Of a stretch of DNA of 64,000 nucleotides, positions 44,501 to 54,932 are shown piece after piece. Numbering within the stretch: the stretch's first letter is position 1; every line of letters starts with the position of its first letter. Under the pieces are notes generated by a model. That model was given only the letters and a program-made list of their open reading frames with translations. It was not told the origin of the DNA and ran no database searches. This stretch comes from Ascidia mentula (taxonomy: Eukaryota > Chordata > Ascidiacea > Phlebobranchia > Ascidiidae). Where the stretch lies: NCBI GenBank assembly GCA_947561715.1, contig OX387197.1, forward strand, positions 7,437,001 to 7,501,000, read 5' to 3'. The translations under genes and the position numbers were made by a program.

Positions 44501-47500
44501 TCTCTGACCGTTTCCTTGTTGGACATTTCAACTAAGGCCACCTGTTTCAAAAAAACATTCTTTACATAACGAAATGTAATGTATTTGAATTGAATTTCAA
44601 TCGAACAGCAACAATAGGATTCATATCTACGTTATTACAATCAAAACGAACCTGTTGAAGTGAACTTTGTTCATTGTAAGTGACAAAATCCACGATAGCT
44701 TTCACAATGACTGGAACACAAACCGACGCTTTGCCTCCGAATATTCCACAACTGATAGCGGGAATGGCGATCGATCGCAGATTTTGATCTGAGGCTTCAC
44801 GAAGACAATTTCTAACGCAGTTTCGAAGATCACGTTGACAAGATGCACTTGTTCCCTGTTGCCAACTGTAAAAAGTTCTCCACTTTAGCAGACATTTGCG
44901 GAACCAAAAATAACCAAAATAAATTAACATTGTTTTTAGTGTCGACCGATTTGGATGAAAAACTTATTGTCAACCCAACAATTCCAAAAATATGCTTTTG
45001 AAAAATTGGTGTATATTATATCACTTACATTGGCCCAACTGTATGAATTATTCTTTTAAAATGAAGATTCCCGGATCCTGTGCTTACAGCTTGACCAGCC
45101 TCCAACCTTCCGCCTAGTTTTTGCTGTGCTCGCTGCATTTCTGCTTGTATTCCGTGCCCACCTGCACAGAGCATCACATTTCTTAGTTTTTATCAAACTG
45201 GGATTTTGTAATCACAACGACTGTTTGATACTAGAAAAAGGAAAAAAAATATGCATTGTTGGACAAAATTCTACCACACCTTTTCTCAGAATAGCTCCAG
45301 AAACTCCACCAGGTAGCAGTTCAAGTTGAGTATTAGATGCGTTCACAATTGCATCGTATTTGACTGTGGTGATGTCGCCCACTATCAAGCGGATTTTAAC
45401 GTTGGAATCTGGTATTGTGACTGTTGCCTTTGTGCCCAGCTGAAAACAGGAAAACTTTAGCATGTTTCATCAATTGTAAATTGATATTGCGCTGGAAAAG
45501 AGTTGATTTATCCAAAAACAAATTGCAAAAGCCACGGTATTTTTCGGTTGAAGTTTAATGAACTCCAAAATACCGATTCACTCGTGGTTTTGTGTAATTT
45601 TTAAAGGTCCAAAAAATTTGCATATACTAGTGATATACTGACAGTTTAACAACAGTTAAACTTCTACATAACGATACATTTATATATTAACGAAATAGAC
45701 AACCGTTGAGTAAACCTGGTTTAGGCAATCAAAGCAAGAAAACATTTCTGCATTTACCGAACTGGATGATGCACTATCTTCATCCTGGGAATCTATGACA
45801 CCGATGCAGTGATTTTTCGTTGCGATCGTCTCAATTTGCTCTCGACCTCTTCTGCCTCGGAAATATCCTGGCATCCCTGGATTCTGGATCGACTTTTCCA
45901 CGAACGTTAATTCGGATGCAACTTCCTCCAGCCAAAGTTCAACTAAACAAATGGAACAAGATATGTAACAAATGTTTTTAACCAACAGCTCAACAGCTTT
46001 GTGTGATATTATCAGCGAATAAATGACGTAACGCATATTGGTAAGATTTTACTAAAAAAATTACGTGTAGATTTTGGAATATTATGTCATTGTAAAGTCG
46101 TTTTACTTAAAAATGTGTATTTGCGCAACCAATCCAACTATCCAACGGTTTTACCATCCATTGCATATCTGATCTTCCCTTTCACAAACACAACCGACTC
46201 GTCTGGTTTAAAATCCAGTCTGACTTCTTTCAACTTTTTGCTGCTGTCTTTGTGTGACTTTAAATGATCTTGAAGATATTTGATGACGTAGCTGCTTCCA
46301 CTAAAAGATTTGGTGACCACCACGTTTTCACTGATGTATTTGCTGACGTCATTGTAAGCTTGGTGGAAAGCTTGTATCAAACCGACCACGTCGATACTCG
46401 ATTTGGGAATCTTGATAAATTTCACAGAATATTCAGGTTAGTTGTTCTTTGTACATCAATTGAAATTGTTTTTTCTTTGAAAGTAATGTTTTCTTCCCAA
46501 ACAATAAAGTATTTATTTGCACTTACGTTTACATAAACCTGCACAGCACCGGAAGAGGACGCGTTCTGTATTAACCTTTTCCACTCAGGAGTACTGATTA
46601 CTTCTTGAAATCCTTCTTTCACTGGAATCGTTTTTTGCTCCACAATCTCGGCCAGGGATGTCTGGGCCTTCTCAAGTTCACTGGCATCACAATACTTGAT
46701 GCAAACCTCATCGTTGTTTAATTGAAGTGACGCTGAAAAAGAGGATATGAGTCTCGGTCACGACGAGCCAAGGCAAAGTGGGGTGCTTTTGACTCCCAGC
46801 GTCGTATAGCACGTGAGTTTGTGCCCTATACCTCATATTAAAGCACGCATTTCAGCATTAGCTATATTGGAGGTTTTATCGGTAAAATTTAATTAACTTT
46901 TGCTGAAAGGCAGTCTGTGAACGAATCGCGGAACACAACACGCACAGTACATTCAACGACTACACTACTTTCAATGTTGGAAAATTTTACACACAATAAC
47001 TCGTGTGTGGCGTGTTAGTGATATTTCGCCATCACATACAGATGAGGAAATTAGCTGTGGTGCTGAAATCGGAAAGGCTACCGGGTGAACGCGATTCGAA
47101 GCCTTCCAAACAGAAGATGTGATGTCGTAATACTCGTCCAACTTATGAACAGTTCAATCATACTTACCATATATTTTATCGCTGCCAAATTGAGATTGTA
47201 TTATTTGCCTCACGTCGACTGCACCAGGTTGTAATCCGTCAACCTCACTTTTTAGTGACGTAAGCAGATATTCTGATCGACTTCCCATATTAGGCAGAGT
47301 GCGTGTTGTGAGTTCCTTAACAACAAAATTTAAGCGTTAGTATTTATAAAACATCAAAAAAATAATCTAGATCTCAAATTACACTACAAGCTGAATTTAC
47401 TCCACATAACTTTCGCCTAACTCCACATCGCAGGTGGCATCATAATTTTTGACCAGTAATAATTTTTACTGAATTACTGTTAATTGCATATCAGTGAAAA

Positions 47501-50500
47501 CAATTGCAAAAAAACAGAGTGTTATTGCCGTTAACCTCATCAACTAAGACAATTAAATATTTACCATCATGCCGTTGGTCAGTTTTGTCTTGGCTTCCTC
47601 CACATTTGACCTTGGACCCTTGAACTCGATCAGTCCTTGCTTATCTCCTGTTTCTTCAGCTCTTATCTCAGCATCATGTTGCAATTCTTGGTCGATTCGT
47701 TTGATGACGTTGCATTCCCGCAGAGCTCTGACGTCACAGAAAATATACGATCAGAAGAAGTTTGCAGAGGGCAAAATTTTATTTAAACAGTTCAACGATT
47801 CCTTAATTTTCTTCCGAAAAGCAAGATAACTTTATGTCAGACGTCTCATATCATCAGATTATATACTTGTGACAAACCTAAAGTTGTTCGTCGGTAGGTT
47901 CATCGACTGTTCTGTGACGTCACACTTCCTTTTAATAAACTGCAAAACATCCGCTACTTCATCGTCAATTCCGGTAACCACGACTTGACCTTGGTTGTTC
48001 GCGGCCCGTCTGGTTAGTACAAGAACATGGTTTTAACTCTTAAAGCGTGCTATGACTTTATACGGCACAATTTTCAAAATTATGGCATTGGTCCAAGCAT
48101 GACTCACTGATATCATTGCGACCGAAACTATATAATTTAATGCTGCAAGGTAAACGATTTGCACAAGTAAATTTTTTTTTAATAACCTGATGTAAACGTC
48201 AACTCCTTTCTCTTTTTCTACATTAACCCTCAAATATTCATGGTCTTCTTTCCAGCTCATAGTTGTGCGGAGATTCATGAGGTTGGTGGCATCGTACGTG
48301 GCCGACTTCGTGCAGAACTTCTTGAAAAACTCGTCCATAATCAAAGTACATCTTTCCTCGAATTCCTCCTGGTTGTATTTTATGTCTTCGTCCAATTCCT
48401 GAAGTGTGCATGTATACGTTTACAATACAGTATTTACGTTTTCCTTGCAATTTATAAAGCGTTTATTGCAAAATGCAAGAATTTGCGCTACTTTGCGAAA
48501 TGCCGATGTGAGCGCCTGGCTCGATAACGCTTACTGTTTTATTGGTGACTATATGCCATTTTTTATCTAGTGTTGATCGATCTTGTGAGTGGTAACATAT
48601 CGTGCCATTGATTTGAATGTTATTTCTGTCAACAAATTGTGCAAATGTGTGAGACGAGCATACCTATGGAAAAGGGGATCTACCAAACTGCAAACTTCTT
48701 TAAAAATATATAGGCGATATGAAAATTGTCTGCAATCCGAATAAAAAGCAACATCGTTAACATTCACCTCAACGCTTGGACGAAAGCAGAAAGAAACATC
48801 GTTCATCCTTTCAACCACCTCTAACTCACACAAAGCTTTAAGATCATCGTGCATCTTGTCGAACCCTTTCTTTGACTTTCTGACGTACTTGATAACGTCA
48901 CGATCGACTTGGGGGGTGACCCGAAACTCTTTAACAACGGTTCCTGCAACGAATATCAATAGTTGTCAGCGTGCCAAAAATTTTAATATGCTCGAAGTTT
49001 TTAAAAGTAAACCTAGATTAGATAAATTGTTCTGTAACAGTGATAAACAAATTCACGCAAACACCACTTACGTTTTCTCTGCGCACACCTCGTCGTTTTT
49101 GGCGCGCATTTTCCTTTTGAACTTTCGGCAGTATCACGCGGCTCGTTGGGGTCCTGACTCTTTGGTGCCCTTTCTTCTTTCTGTGGGTTGCAACCAGGTC
49201 CGTCCACATTCTGTTCCGATGCACTACTCGATTTATTAGCTTTCGGTTTCGATTCTACAAAATCTACGCTATCGGCACTTTCGTCGCTGTCGTCACGTTT
49301 ATCTTCAGCCTCAACAATGTTGCGGAAATAAAGGGAAACCTCCACTGGTTTATTTTTAATTTGGAGTCCTTCTTTGGAGACTTTTTCATAAACTTTTTCG
49401 GCATCTGCGGATTAGATTCAACAAGACGTTGAAATAGAAATAGTCAACAAGACAATGTACAAACGTTATACAGAATAGGGACACCCATTCCTTTACCTTC
49501 GCAATCGGCAAAGTAGACAATTGCTGATGTATTCGCTCCATTTCTGTCCACTTTCGTCACTTTACCGCCACAATTTTTTCTGTTTTGGAAAGCCAACTTG
49601 AGGGCGTCGTTCTTAACATTTTTGGGCAGGTTTTCCAATTTAACGCAGTCGCTTCGGCACATTGCGTACGCCTGTCATTGACAACAGACAACCAAATATT
49701 CGTATCGAAAATTAAATAGCTGTTAGACATGCGAGCAAACTGAACGCCTGGTTAAAAGTACATGCATAGCATAGTTCGTTGATTCACATTTACTTTCATT
49801 TAAAGAAATACAGCGCAAAGTGCGTAATGGGTAGAACAATCTAGACGGGGACTCACTTTTGGATTGTAGTCATCGAGGTCTGCGCTTTCAATTTCCTGCA
49901 CAATGCTCTCGATGTCTGTAGGCAAAATTAAAAACAATTGTGTGACACAAAATTCGTAACACAAAGATGCAATAAACATGCACTTACCGACTTCATCGCT
50001 GAACTTGACCAAAAACGCTGAGCTTTCCAGTTCGATTACATCATACGACGCGTCATCCTCCTTGTAACAAAAGTCCAGCAGCGCCTCGACGGCTTCAAGA
50101 TCGTCAAACGTTCCCTATGGAAAATTATGGAGAAGGTGACCCTTAATTCTTTTGACCTTTTTGCGTGTTTACCTCTAGCAAAAAACGATCCCTGAACTTT
50201 CCAGGTACTGTCTTTGCGACAATATTAATTTTTTCTTCGTCAATGTTGATGCTTTTGGCGGTCACAGCTTCGTCGGCGCCTGTTTATGTAATACTATGAG
50301 TCCATGGGGAAGTGATGGGAAAATTTGTACACAAGTTACAATTACTTGCAGTGCCTTTTTTCTTCGACCGCCTTGCGCTTGTTTTTTTTTTGTATCGCAT
50401 TGTGTTTATTTACACCTGACGAAGCGAAGGAAAATCGCGAAAGCTTGTGTACCATTTACAATACAAAAGTCAGTCTTTTGCAAAAGAGTGCCAATCAGAG

Positions 50501-53500
50501 AAAGAATTAATTACTTGCAGAATCCCAAACATTATTCATGCTAATACCGCGTCATACATTTTAAACCATGATATTTTACGAAAAACGCATTTACCTGATA
50601 TACTTGCTTTCACCCAACAATACGTAGATTTGTTCAACTCAATGTGAATACCGAGCCATAAGAAAAACTGGTGTTCTTACCATCCTCACTGTCAAATACA
50701 AGCAGAATCCCATCCGGCATCGGATACGTGTGCTCAATATTTACGCAATGGTTTTCTTGGACATATTCCTCAACCTTATCCAGTTTATCAACGCGGTTGG
50801 TTTGCAAAAGTACACATCTAGAAAGACGTTTCATATTTTGTTTTGTATGTTATGTTGCACTAGATATTTACAATTGGTGTCTTATTAGTGATTATCTTGA
50901 TGGGGGAAGGATATAGTACCTGTTTCCAGCATCCTCCTGAAAAAGTTCACTGTTTTCTTGCAGAATATCGAACCAGTCGTAAACTTTTACATCGTCTTGA
51001 TCACGGGACGCCGTTGGCTGACGTTTGGTTGGAGATGAAATGTTGCGGTCTGACAAAAAACACACATGAGAAAAGTTTCGTTGAGCTAAGGAATATTCAC
51101 ACAAAATTAAATTGTTCCAAATACTTGTGGGTCGTTTTGTTTTAGAAATCAACCTCAAATGTACATCAATCGTAAACAATAATTTAATCTAATTTAAATA
51201 CTTCCGGAAAAAAAAGAAAGTATCTTTTTGTCTTGACTTTGCTTTGTGGACCATGTACGTACAAGATCTATGTCAAGAATTATCAGTAGTTCATACAAGA
51301 AAATTCGTAACTACAAATGCTATCTGTTTCTAGTAGTGATTTTTTATTCGTTGATGCGGCATTAGGGAATCCACGACAACTTCTGAATATGCACTTCAAG
51401 TTTTTGAAAAATATTTGCGCAATTTTAATGGGCCGTTCAACATCCCCAATTCGCCATGTTGCAAGGCAAACAAAAACATATTGTATCTTGCTACTCTGTC
51501 TTGAATCTCAGCACAAAAACCTTCGGGGATACGCAACTCTGATGCAATTAAAAGAGATCCGCAAAGATATGAGTAACACAGACAAGAATTGTACAGTAGC
51601 ACAGCGCAACAAAGTTTACCAACTGACCCCAGCTTTGTCTTTCCGAGCTGGTGGAAGAGGACGAGGTGGCCCTGCTTCGTGTTGGTTGCTCTTTACGTTT
51701 GGGCATTGATGGCCTTTCAGTGGTTGCGATTGTTTTTTTATGCGTAAGAACTGGTTCGTAGCTTGTGCTTGGTCTGTCCCTTCCTCCGCCACGATTGTTG
51801 GCTTGCTCCCCTCTGATACGGTCTCTGACTTGGCCAGCTATTACAAAATACTTCAATTAAAATCAATAAGTCATTATATTCACGAGTCACTATATTCACA
51901 TTTGAATTTATACATGCCAATCTAATACAAACAGCAAAGCTCTGAATTTGCTGATAAGTTCAGCAGAAGACTACAACACTAGCTGTACAAGCAGTGCACA
52001 TCGACAAGCATATCAGATACGAGTGGATAAATCGCGCTGATGATCTCCACAGTCCAGTGTTTGAACCGTTTTTATTTGTGCCATACTTATCAGAACATTC
52101 CCAGACTTGCATTTATATTAAGGAAAATATATATAAAAAACATAACCCTGCTGTAAAATAGTTTTTCCTATGACAGCACGGGGTTCAGAGGAAGGAAAAT
52201 GAAAATTTGCACTTTTTTGTTTTTCCCTGCATCCCTATTATATTTGCTGTATATTCCTCGCATATTACCTTCTGTTGAATCCCACGAGATGTACATTTTG
52301 TGTCCAAACGCATGGACATTCCTGCCTTCGAGAAGTGCACGTCTAGCCGATTCCTGCAGAACGTAAAAGAATTGTGTATTACATCGCACAATATTGAACA
52401 GGATTTTATGCGGATGTCGGAAAACGCTTGGGATCACTTACGGAAACGCAACCCAGGAATATTTTCATTAATCAATGAAGAAACAGTCGTAGTCAAAAAG
52501 ATAAATTGGAGAGTACTAACTTCAATACACTTACATGATCGCGGTACTTGACTTTCACGAAAGGAGGTCTATTTCTTTCTAAGTAGTTTGGAACAAATAA
52601 GTCCTCAATATTTCCATACCTGAAAATCACCATCACTCCCGATTAAAAGAAAGATAATTAAAGAAACAAGTTTTTTTCTACAAACAACCAACAATTTAAA
52701 AAAGTCATATTTAAAGAAAACACATACTGCTTAAAATGATCAAACATATTCTTTCTGTGAAACATGTGCAATGGAACATTTCTGCATTCAATCCGCCGTT
52801 GAAGACGCTGAACCTCATCCTCCTGATAACATGATTTGGGGCTTCTTGGTGCAGGTATCGGTCTGTCCTTGGAAAACTTCCTTTGTGTTGGACGGGGCTG
52901 TGATGGACCCTCGTTGCTTTCTGTGATTTATTTGCAATGTTTGCATAAAATATTCTTCAAATATATGTTGCCGCATTGCATCAATATAAATGAAACATTA
53001 AGTAGAGATGATTTGTCAAAGCTTTCAAAGTATGGATTAAAAGGTCGATACATTTTTTGCCCACGCGCTCATTCCCAATGACGTAACGTACTATCCACGG
53101 CATGACGTAACGTACTATCCACGGTATTCCTACACTACTATAACATTCACAAAACCAAAAGCGGTGAGACATCGCTTCCCACACCGCGTCACGTGATGAC
53201 GTTCCTGAAACACTTCCTGTTATGTGCTGTGGACGCTAGCAAGTTAATCATAAACCGTGTACGTAAAAAACAAATACGAACCCTCAATGTCTGCCGTGCG
53301 ACGCCTTTCAGTTTTGTTTTCAGGCAAACTGTCGGTAATGTTCAAGTTTATGAACTTGCCACGGTGCTTGATTTTCAATCCTCTGTCTTTCAACAACTTG
53401 ACATCTAAAAAAACAGGCTCGCGGTTGCTAATACAATGCTCGTGATTCGCCATAAAACACCAGTTAGTTTTGTGGATTGGGTCGTTTATTTATTTCGAGC

Positions 53501-53823
53501 TATTTTGTAACCTTTTATCTCTTTGGACATAGGCATCACTGCCTTATCAGTTAACTTGCATCAATACTTTTTGCGCTAAATCCCTCACATATGTTACTTT
53601 AACAATCCACTTCAAAACACTCACATTGATTATTTTTGAGAAGGATTTCGACGGCGACTTCGACCCTGGTACCGTCTTTACCTCGCACGAATTCGATTGT
53701 TTGCAATGCATCCTTGTCACCCAAAGTTTCACCAATTTTCAGCTTCAGTGGAAATAGGCCGTAGCCCTTTGGAATGTCGCACACGTACAGTTCGCGGGCG
53801 CTTTCATTATCAGTCATGGCCAA
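39397..53823 (-). CDS. PARP14-like gene P3 (complete)
   Basis: Same exon series as P2, about 14.4 kb. Start ATG 53823 (Met-Ala-Met-Thr-Asp), stop at 39397. First exons 53823-53625, 53404-53282 and 52920-52728 have the same lengths and phases as P2. Domains: RRM1/2 (53823 to about 52267), Arg linker with one repeat unit (about 51838-51620), RRM3/4 (about 51156-49494), KH-like array (about 49407-45760), macrodomains 1-3 (45442-41950), KH-like/WWE (about 41553-40676), ART (about 40561-39397). The catalytic residues keep the H-Y-I pattern ([22 protein letters not shown]). Macrodomain 2 has GAVSF where P2 and P4 have GAGGF. All exons checked are open, so it appears functional. Confidence 0.92.
41664..41720 (+). 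repeat. Hammerhead-core-like hairpin in P3 intron
   Basis: CTGAAGA, then a perfect GCGAGA-TCAA-TCTCGC hairpin, then GAAAGCTCG. CUGANGA-stem-GAAA is the conserved core of hammerhead ribozymes. The outer stems are not obvious here. Confidence 0.5.
41950..42901 (-). other. P3 macrodomain 3
   Basis: Exons near 42901-42735, 42491-42257 ([19 protein letters not shown]) and 42105-41953 ([20 protein letters not shown]). The last exon stops at NQPSQS with donor GTAAAA, about 27 codons shorter than in P2. Confidence 0.75.
43061..43203. repeat. Short fold-back MITE-like element in P3 intron
   Basis: A 143-bp copy with inverted GGTGTGTACACGCAC and GTGCGTGTACACAACC. The right end continues CTGTCTGCAGCTTTCCAATATTATGGC, which matches the left edge of the 0.8-kb element in inverse. 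It lacks the left outer CTGCAG. Confidence 0.75.
43380..44172 (-). other. P3 macrodomain 2 with altered glycine loop
   Basis: Exons near 44172-44070 and 43730-43384. The loop reads [14 protein letters not shown], whereas P2 (FPSLGAGGFKYPSQ) and P4 (FPALGAGGFQYPSQ) keep the diglycine. The rest of the exon is almost identical to P4. Loss of the glycines would probably weaken contact with the ADP-ribose diphosphate. The intron between the two exons is longer than in P4 because of a local duplication. Confidence 0.8.
43741..44069. repeat. Local duplication within P3 macrodomain 2 intron
   Basis: TGTGATCTTTAT followed by a TTTG-rich stretch, TTCTGCA-like sequence and TGTATTGTT occurs twice (about 43798-43855 and 44000-44060). 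P4 has a single copy near 59905-59960. This explains the longer intron of P3. Confidence 0.6.
44650..45442 (-). other. P3 macrodomain 1
   Basis: Exons near 45442-45282 ([19 protein letters not shown]), 45163-45027 and 44872-44650 ([16 protein letters not shown]). As in P2, the NASN asparagine, diglycine and GIFG loop are kept, so hydrolase competence is plausible. Confidence 0.85.
45760..49407 (-). other. P3 charged linker and KH-like array
   Basis: Linker exon near 49407-49070, then exons near 48943-48773, 48399-48188, 48011-47880, 47729-47562, 47330-47160, 46733-46525, 46420-46153 and 45943-45760. The exon at 47330-47160 ([18 protein letters not shown]) is almost identical in DNA to the matching exons in P2 and P4. 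Confidence 0.65.
49494..51156 (-). other. P3 RRM3 and RRM4 exons
   Basis: Exons near 51049-50925 ([18 protein letters not shown]), 50819-50679 ([18 protein letters not shown]), 50280-50173, 50114-49987, 49917-49856 and 49672-49494 ([20 protein letters not shown]). A hammerhead-core-like hairpin lies in the intron near 50412-50447. Confidence 0.75.
50408..50455 (+). repeat. Hammerhead-core-like hairpin in P3 intron
   Basis: CTGACGA, then GCGA...TCGC, then GAAAGCTTG. Same layout as at 41.67 kb but a different stem sequence. Confidence 0.45.
51620..53823 (-). other. P3 RRM1, RRM2 and Arg-rich linker
   Basis: RRM1 in 53823-53625 and 53404-53282, RRM2 in 52920-52728, about 52618-52535 ([16 protein letters not shown]) and about 52355-52267 ([15 protein letters not shown]). 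The linker exon has one copy of the 15-residue unit at 51833-51789 ([15 protein letters not shown]), against three in P2. Protein identity to P2 in this region is high. Confidence 0.8.
53078..53124. repeat. Two-copy direct repeat with TGACGTAA in P3 intron 2
   Basis: ATGACGTAACGTACTATCC followed by ACGG is present twice, one base apart. TGACGTAA is close to a CRE/ATF site. Some 60 bp downstream, CGTCACGTGATGAC (E-box CACGTG) is shared with the matching P2 intron near 37660, so the intron may hold regulatory sites. Confidence 0.5.
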
Positions 53824-53985
53824 GGGCCGCCAATTTTATCTCACTTTGAATGCATGACAGATTCCAATCTACATATATGTCTGCATAAATGTATTTCCTA
53901 TAACATAACTTTCAATTAGTTTGTAAAGCTGGTGATTAGATAACAATGTAAGCTATAGGTAGCAGTAGTTCTTAATCAGCATTCT
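53824..53985 (-). promoter_or_regulatory. P3 upstream block conserved with P2
   Basis: Counterpart of 38191-38345 with a handful of substitutions. It probably holds the 5' UTR and core promoter. Its retention in both copies shows that the duplicated unit included promoter sequence. Confidence 0.55.
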
Positions 53986-54932
53986 GCACCTACAAACTGT
54001 GAAACCGCCGTGTTATCTGAGTGAAAAAATGATAAAATTTTCATATGCATTGAAGTTTTTACCCTGTTATACTGCTCTTTTCCTTCTTGGCTATCTTCTT
54101 ATATTGTTTTTTTTCCTATGACTGTTCACTGAAACTAAATGACTCTAAGATGACGTAACTTGTTGGTCCGTCATCTGCTATGCCTGGCGGGCTCCTTTGA
54201 CTTGTGTGTATGCTTTAAATGGGCGATATTGGCTTGCATCAGTATTCCATTACTTGTGGTTCCGATTGGACTGCCGCCGTACGTTTTTTCTATCTTCAAT
54301 AAAGGATTGTCATACTTTGCACTTATCAATACACTGAGACTTTGGTGACAATCTGTCAACTACTGAGAAGTTTGTTTGCTTTACATTTTTTACAACTGCT
54401 GCATTTAAGTGATACAAATGTGCCCCAAAATAAAAATAAATACACAATGTAAAGTGTTTGATATGAAACACGGACGGGTTAAAGCAAAAGCTGAGAATTG
54501 TAATATGAAAACCATTGAAGAGGGAGGACCAGAGTGATACACGTTCGTTATTGAGAAAAGGTCGAAGGAAAGGGAACAACGAGAAAGCAAGCAAGATTCA
54601 CGTGTAATGCTTCTAAAAACATTCGTACTCACTGCATGACATAATTTTTGAAGAATTAGGACAAAATATATGCAAAGTGTGGAACCGTTACGGTGGAAAA
54701 TTTGATAGCGCGTAGTATAGCTGCTTACTTGCGAAAAAAGTGTCCAAATAATCGATCAACAGCAACGGAGTCATTCACATTGACTTTGTGACGAAACAGG
54801 TTGCAAATGAAGAAAGAATAGTTCAAGATATATGAAAAAAAACTATCATAGGTTAATATTCAAAATAAAGAAGCTTTCGTGCCAAATTTTTTTGAGAACC
54901 TTCATCGATTTGTTGCAACCAATGTAACATTA
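53986..54932. other. Spacer between P3 promoter block and P4 stop
   Basis: About 0.95 kb with no gene recognised and little similarity to the P2-P3 spacer beyond its first stretch. It must hold the P4 3' UTR. Confidence 0.4.

Noticed and set aside
54160-54632. Overlapping small frames in the P3-P4 spacer
   Set aside because: Frames on both strands without domains; probably 3' UTR and spacer.
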